A DNA stretch of 64,000 nt from Streptomyces aculeolatus (lineage in GTDB: Bacteria; Actinomycetota; Actinomycetes; Streptomycetales; Streptomycetaceae). A program made the translations under genes and the position numbers. Location: positions 1 to 64,000 of the forward strand of contig NZ_JAINRD010000013.1 in assembly GCF_020400605.1 (NCBI RefSeq). Direction: 5' to 3'. A model generated the notes under the pieces. It made no database searches, was not told the DNA's origin, and was given only the letters and a program-made list of their open reading frames with translations. Positions 61,064 to 64,000 of this stretch are shown here, in pieces (positions within the stretch are counted from its first letter, which is position 1; every line of letters begins with the position of its first letter).

Positions 61064-61741
61064 ACGAGCACGACCACCGCCGGCTGCGCGAGTAACTGGG
61101 CGCGTTCGCCCTCGGCGCCGTGGACGACCGCGAATTTATCGCCCTGCGCGCCCATCTGGACGGCTGCGCGGCCCGGCGGGCGGAGTACGAACAGATCGCG
61201 CCGCTCGCCGCTCTTCTTGAGGGCATCGACCCCAACGGCCTTGCCCTCTCGCCGGGTGCCGCGCCGCCGCCCGGTCTGGGTGAGGAGATCGCCCGTCGTA
61301 TCCGTATGGAGCGCGCGCAGCGGGTGTTGCGCCGCCCGCCCACGCGGCTGCTGGCAGTTGTGGCGGCGTGCCTTGTCGCTGCCGCCTGCTTCTTCGTCGG
61401 CTATGCCGTCGCCCCGGATCCCCCGCCCGGCATCCCGGCGGAAGGTGTCGCCGTCCAGCAGCAGGCCCCCGGGGTGCGGGCATCGGTCGACGTGGTCGCG
61501 CACATGTGGGGCATGGAAGTCAAGGTCACCGGGCGAGGCTTCACCGCGGGCACGGCATACCGTGTGATCGTCACCGACAAGGACGGAAGGGAAGTGGATG
61601 CTGGCCGGTTCGTCGGCGTAGGCGAAAAAGAGATGCGCTGCAATCTCAACTCGTCCGTTCTGCGGGCCGACGCCGCCGCATTCCGCGTCACGCCAGCGGA
61701 TGACCCCGGGCACAGTCATCCTGCACAGCGATATGAGCTGA
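61060..61741 (+). pseudogene. Membrane anti-sigma factor with in-frame TAA and a late frameshift
   Basis: From GTG 61060 the frame gives VNEHDHRRLRE, then TAA at 61093-61095, then runs on in frame as LGAFALGAVDDREFIALRAH, a typical zinc anti-sigma start. A membrane helix (LLAVVAACLVAAACFFVGYA) lies near residue 95, followed by an extracellular domain. After FRVTPADDP a one-base shift near 61707 gives GTVILHSDMS and a stop at 61741, the expected short end; without the shift the frame runs 400 bases into the opposing sortase gene. Relatives have Leu-Leu where the TAA stands. The histidine-cysteine zinc motif is partial (HLDGCAARR, second Cys replaced). Confidence 0.75.
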
Positions 61742-61788
61742 GCCTCCGGCGACCGCACCGGGGTGGCTTCCGTGGGTGCGGCGGTGGT

Positions 61789-62466
61789 TCATCCTTCGCC
61801 CGGCCGGTCGGTGAGGGCGGCGTAGACGACGATGTTGTCGGTGTAGTAGTGGTTCGCTTCGTCGAATTCGCCGCCGCAGGTGATCAGGCGCAGGCCGGCG
61901 TGGTCGAGGTTGCGGTAGACCTCGACGGTGGGGAAGTCGGACTTCGGATAGCGTTCGGTGCGCTGTACCTCGAAGCGGGCGGTGCGGCCGTCGGCGCGTT
62001 CGATGGCGATGAGATCACCCGGGCTCAGGTCGCCGAGGCGGTAGAAGACCGACTTCGCGCCGTTCCAGGTGACGTGACCGGCGATGACAGCGGGGCCGAG
62101 TTCGCCCGGGGTGGGACCGGGTGTGTACCAGCCGGCTCGCCGGTGGTCGGCCGGGGTCTGCATGCCACCGCCCTCGTCGCGGCCTAGCCGTTCCAGCGCG
62201 GAGGTGACCCCCAGCGAGGGGATCGACAGCTGTGCGGGGGCGGACGCGGGCAGCGGCCGGGTACGGGAGGCGGCGGTGCCGGTGTCGTCGCTGGGGGCGT
62301 GGTGGCCGGGCGGGTGCGGTGAGGAGGTGGGCGCCGGGTCGGCGGACGGAGGGCGTGGTGGCGTGGTATCCCGCTGGAGCAGGCCGGCGGTGAGCAGTAC
62401 CGCGGCTGCGACGGCCAGGGCCGTCGCAGCCGCGATCATGACGCGGGTGCGTGAGGTCACGCGCAT
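61789..62466 (-). CDS. Class F sortase
   Basis: This 225-residue enzyme has an N-terminal membrane helix (AAATALAVAAAVLLTAGLL), a Pro-rich linker and a catalytic domain with His in AVIAGHVTWNG near 130 and Cys in LRLITCGGEFD near 200. The usual Arg after the Cys is not evident: the segment reads EANHYYTDNIVVYA. The first sortase in the window has Arg at that place. It begins four bases after the stop of the upstream CHRD gene, so the two are coupled, and it converges on the anti-sigma remnant. Confidence 0.9.
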   Translation of the reverse strand: MRVTSRTRVMIAAATALAVAAAVLLTAGLLQRDTTPPRPPSADPAPTSSPHPPGHHAPSDDTGTAASRTRPLPASAPAQLSIPSLGVTSALERLGRDEGGGMQTPADHRRAGWYTPGPTPGELGPAVIAGHVTWNGAKSVFYRLGDLSPGDLIAIERADGRTARFEVQRTERYPKSDFPTVEVYRNLDHAGLRLITCGGEFDEANHYYTDNIVVYAALTDRPGEG

Positions 62467-62470
62467 CGTG

Positions 62471-63256
62471 TCACTGCCCGGCGCCGCGGTGACGGCGTGC
62501 CACCAGCAGTACCCCGGCCGCGCCGGCGAGCCCGGCGCCGCCGGCGGCGATCAGCGCGGGTGAGGCGGCGGTGGTGTCCTGGCCGCCGCCGGTCTCCACA
62601 CCGCCGACGGGCATCGAGCCGATCGCGGCGCCCTTGACCATGCCGCAGTTCGCGGGGGCGGTGGCCTCCTGCGGCAGCTTGGGGTCGAGTTCGCTCTTGC
62701 CAGCCTCGGCGTCGTACTTGCCGTTTCCGTTGACGTCAATGCCGTGCTGCACCAGGTGCAGGTCCTGGATGTGGTCGGCGACCTTCTGCGAGACGGTGAT
62801 GGTGCGCTCGTACTTCAGGTTCCCGTCGGCGTCGGCCTTCGGCATCCGCTCGACGGCCAGGCCGCTGTCCATGGAGGTGTCGCCCTTCGTGGTCAGCGAG
62901 ATCATGATGTCGCCGTAGGACGGCAGGCCCTCGGCGGTGGAGACGATGCCGTCACCGTCCTTGTCCGCGTCCGGGCTGGGACAGTGGAAGTCCATGCCCT
63001 CGGTGGAACCGTGTATGTGCTGGGCGTGCGGGGAGTTGGGGACCAGCCCCTTCGCGTCGACGTTCACCGTCAGCTCGGTGCCCTCCACGCTGAGGAACGC
63101 AGCCCCCTCGGCTCCCGAGCCGTTCTGCGGCGTGAGATCGATCTGATGCGCCTTCTCGTCGTCCGCGGCCGATGCGACGGCGGCCGGGCCGCCCAGCATC
63201 AGCGCCGCCGGCAGCCCGGCGAGCGCGGCCAGTCGTGCGGTGCGCCTGGATATCAC
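62471..63256 (-). CDS. Secreted CHRD-domain protein with sortase sorting signal
   Basis: This 261-residue protein has a signal peptide at 1-30 (RLAALAGLPAALMLGGPAAV). The CHRD-like part (VDAKGLVPNSPHAQHIHGST; GDIMISLTTKGDTSMDSGLA) resembles that of the plus-strand gene at 58376, including DVNGNGKYD and ELDPKLPQEATAPANCG, so the two are paralogues. The C-terminus has VETGGGQD before a hydrophobic helix and RRHRGAGQ, a good class F sortase sorting signal with TGGG. Its partner sortase gene follows after four bases. Confidence 0.9.
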   Translation of the reverse strand: MISRRTARLAALAGLPAALMLGGPAAVASAADDEKAHQIDLTPQNGSGAEGAAFLSVEGTELTVNVDAKGLVPNSPHAQHIHGSTEGMDFHCPSPDADKDGDGIVSTAEGLPSYGDIMISLTTKGDTSMDSGLAVERMPKADADGNLKYERTITVSQKVADHIQDLHLVQHGIDVNGNGKYDAEAGKSELDPKLPQEATAPANCGMVKGAAIGSMPVGGVETGGGQDTTAASPALIAAGGAGLAGAAGVLLVARRHRGAGQ

Positions 63257-63554
63257 AGTCGATCACCCGTCCCTTTGGTGAGCAGTGACCGCTGACGACC
63301 GGTTCGGCACCGGTCGTGCAAGAAAACGGCCGCTCCACCAAGCTTCGGAGCCACGGACCAACCGGATTGGTCCCACCTCGCAACTGCGCCCATGCCCGCA
63401 GACCCCACGAGGATCAGGGTGGGGGCAGAGCGCAGTCGGCAAGCCGGAATCCCCGGCCAACTCCCCCGCAGGCAGCCGCGCCGCTGCCCTTCGGAGACCG
63501 GCCGCTGCATGGAACCCGGGCACAGTCCCCGTGCTTCCGGAGCGTGAGGCTCGC
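63257..63554. other. Spacer between CHRD and transporter genes
   Basis: About 300 bases without a recognised gene. It should hold the promoter of the CHRD-sortase pair. Confidence 0.45.
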
Positions 63555-64000
63555 TCACCACGGGCCTGCGGCGGCGCGCAGGGTGAGTCCGAGGCCGACG
63601 ATCAGGACGAGGAGCGAGGTTCCGACGGGGCCGTGGCGGGCGATGTGGGTCAGGGCCTTTCTGCCGGTGGCTGTGGTGGCACGAAGGCGGGTTTCGATCC
63701 TGTCGCGCAGGTGGACGAGTAGCAGACCCGCGAGGGTGAGGGTGGCGGCCATGCCGAGGCCGTAGGCGAGGACGAGCAGAACACCGAAGGCGGTGCGGCC
63801 GAGGGCGATGGCGCCGAGCAGGATGACCAGTGCCGTGGGGCTCGGTACGAGTCCCCCGGCGATTCCCATGCCGATCAGGCTGGTTCGGTTCGCTTCTGTC
63901 TTTGCGGTGTCGGGGATGTCCGCACCGGGGTGGTGCTTGGCTGTGCCGGCGGTGTCACGCCTTGGCGCCGTCAGGAGGGAGCCCGCATTCCGCTCTGCAA
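63555..64000 (-). CDS. Nickel/cobalt-type transporter (NicO/HoxN-like), 5' end outside the window
   Basis: The frame is open from the window edge to 63555 and gives the C-terminal 147 residues or so of a membrane transporter. The core GMGIAGGLVPSPTALVILLG and IALGRTAFGVLLVLAYGLGM is typical of NicO-family nickel/cobalt permeases, as is the last helix (GTSLLVLIVGLGLTLRAA). A charged, His-containing loop precedes it (KHHPGAD). The N-terminal half with the His/Asp metal motif is missing, so the metal cannot be judged. The call rests on the C-terminal half only. Confidence 0.8.
   Translation of the reverse strand, partial: AERNAGSLLTAPRRDTAGTAKHHPGADIPDTAKTEANRTSLIGMGIAGGLVPSPTALVILLGAIALGRTAFGVLLVLAYGLGMAATLTLAGLLLVHLRDRIETRLRATTATGRKALTHIARHGPVGTSLLVLIVGLGLTLRAAAGPW

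Noticed and set aside
63555..63869. A complete 104-residue membrane protein
   Set aside because: The frame stays open with family-like sequence to the window edge, so the ATG at 63869 is internal and the gene is cut by the window.

Overview
The window is high-GC DNA with dense, opposed reading frames, GTG and TTG starts, Tat-type signal peptides, an ECF41 sigma factor, DmdR/IdeR-like iron boxes and a TTA leucine codon in a secreted enzyme. Together these point to a Streptomyces-like actinomycete chromosome. I identify about 50 protein genes or gene remnants and two tRNAs. There is no rRNA operon, no CRISPR array and no intact insertion sequence.

Layout, left to right. 1-3.4 kb: an ECF41 sigma gene divergent from an MMPL exporter, with an ECF41-type promoter in front of the exporter. 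3.5-6.6 kb: gluconate uptake (gntR, gntK, gntP) with a FadR-type operator. 6.8-10 kb: tRNA-Glu followed by accessory DNA holding a YefM/YoeB toxin-antitoxin pair, a decaying XRE-flavoprotein-GNAT operon and a solitary resolvase-like protein. 10-23 kb: a mixed stretch with a P450, two methyltransferases, a DinB protein, a polyprenyl diphosphate synthase, an I36-type inhibitor, a LacI regulator, a GH114 enzyme, an MFS exporter with its TetR regulator, and an NAD-dependent epimerase.

23-38.4 kb is a carbohydrate region on the minus strand: a secreted sugar dehydrogenase with PKD and CBM6 domains, a double-length ROK regulator fused to what looks like a domesticated IS630-type transposase, a secreted erythromycin-esterase-like protein, and GH95, GH71/99-like and GH97 enzymes. 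An Lrp regulator with the branched-chain amino acid exporter azlCD sits inside it. 38.5-46.1 kb carries general functions: a metallophosphoesterase, a zincin-type peptidase, a lipoprotein, a DEAD-box helicase with a long leader, and a LamG protein.

46.1-57.7 kb, after tRNA-Lys, is the most interesting locus. A five-gene minus-strand operon (AsnO/VioC-like dioxygenase, SbnB-like and SbnA-like 2,3-diaminopropionate enzymes, a fold-III PLP decarboxylase, a MATE exporter) is divergent from a complete Opp/Nik-type ABC importer. The shared promoter region holds two iron-box-like sites. There is no NRPS and no NIS synthetase, so I infer a small aminocarboxylate metallophore made, exported and re-imported by this locus.

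58-63.3 kb holds two related CHRD-protein/class F sortase pairs pointing at each other, with an ECF sigma/anti-sigma pair between them. Each of those two regulators carries one in-frame stop codon. The window ends inside a nickel/cobalt-type transporter.
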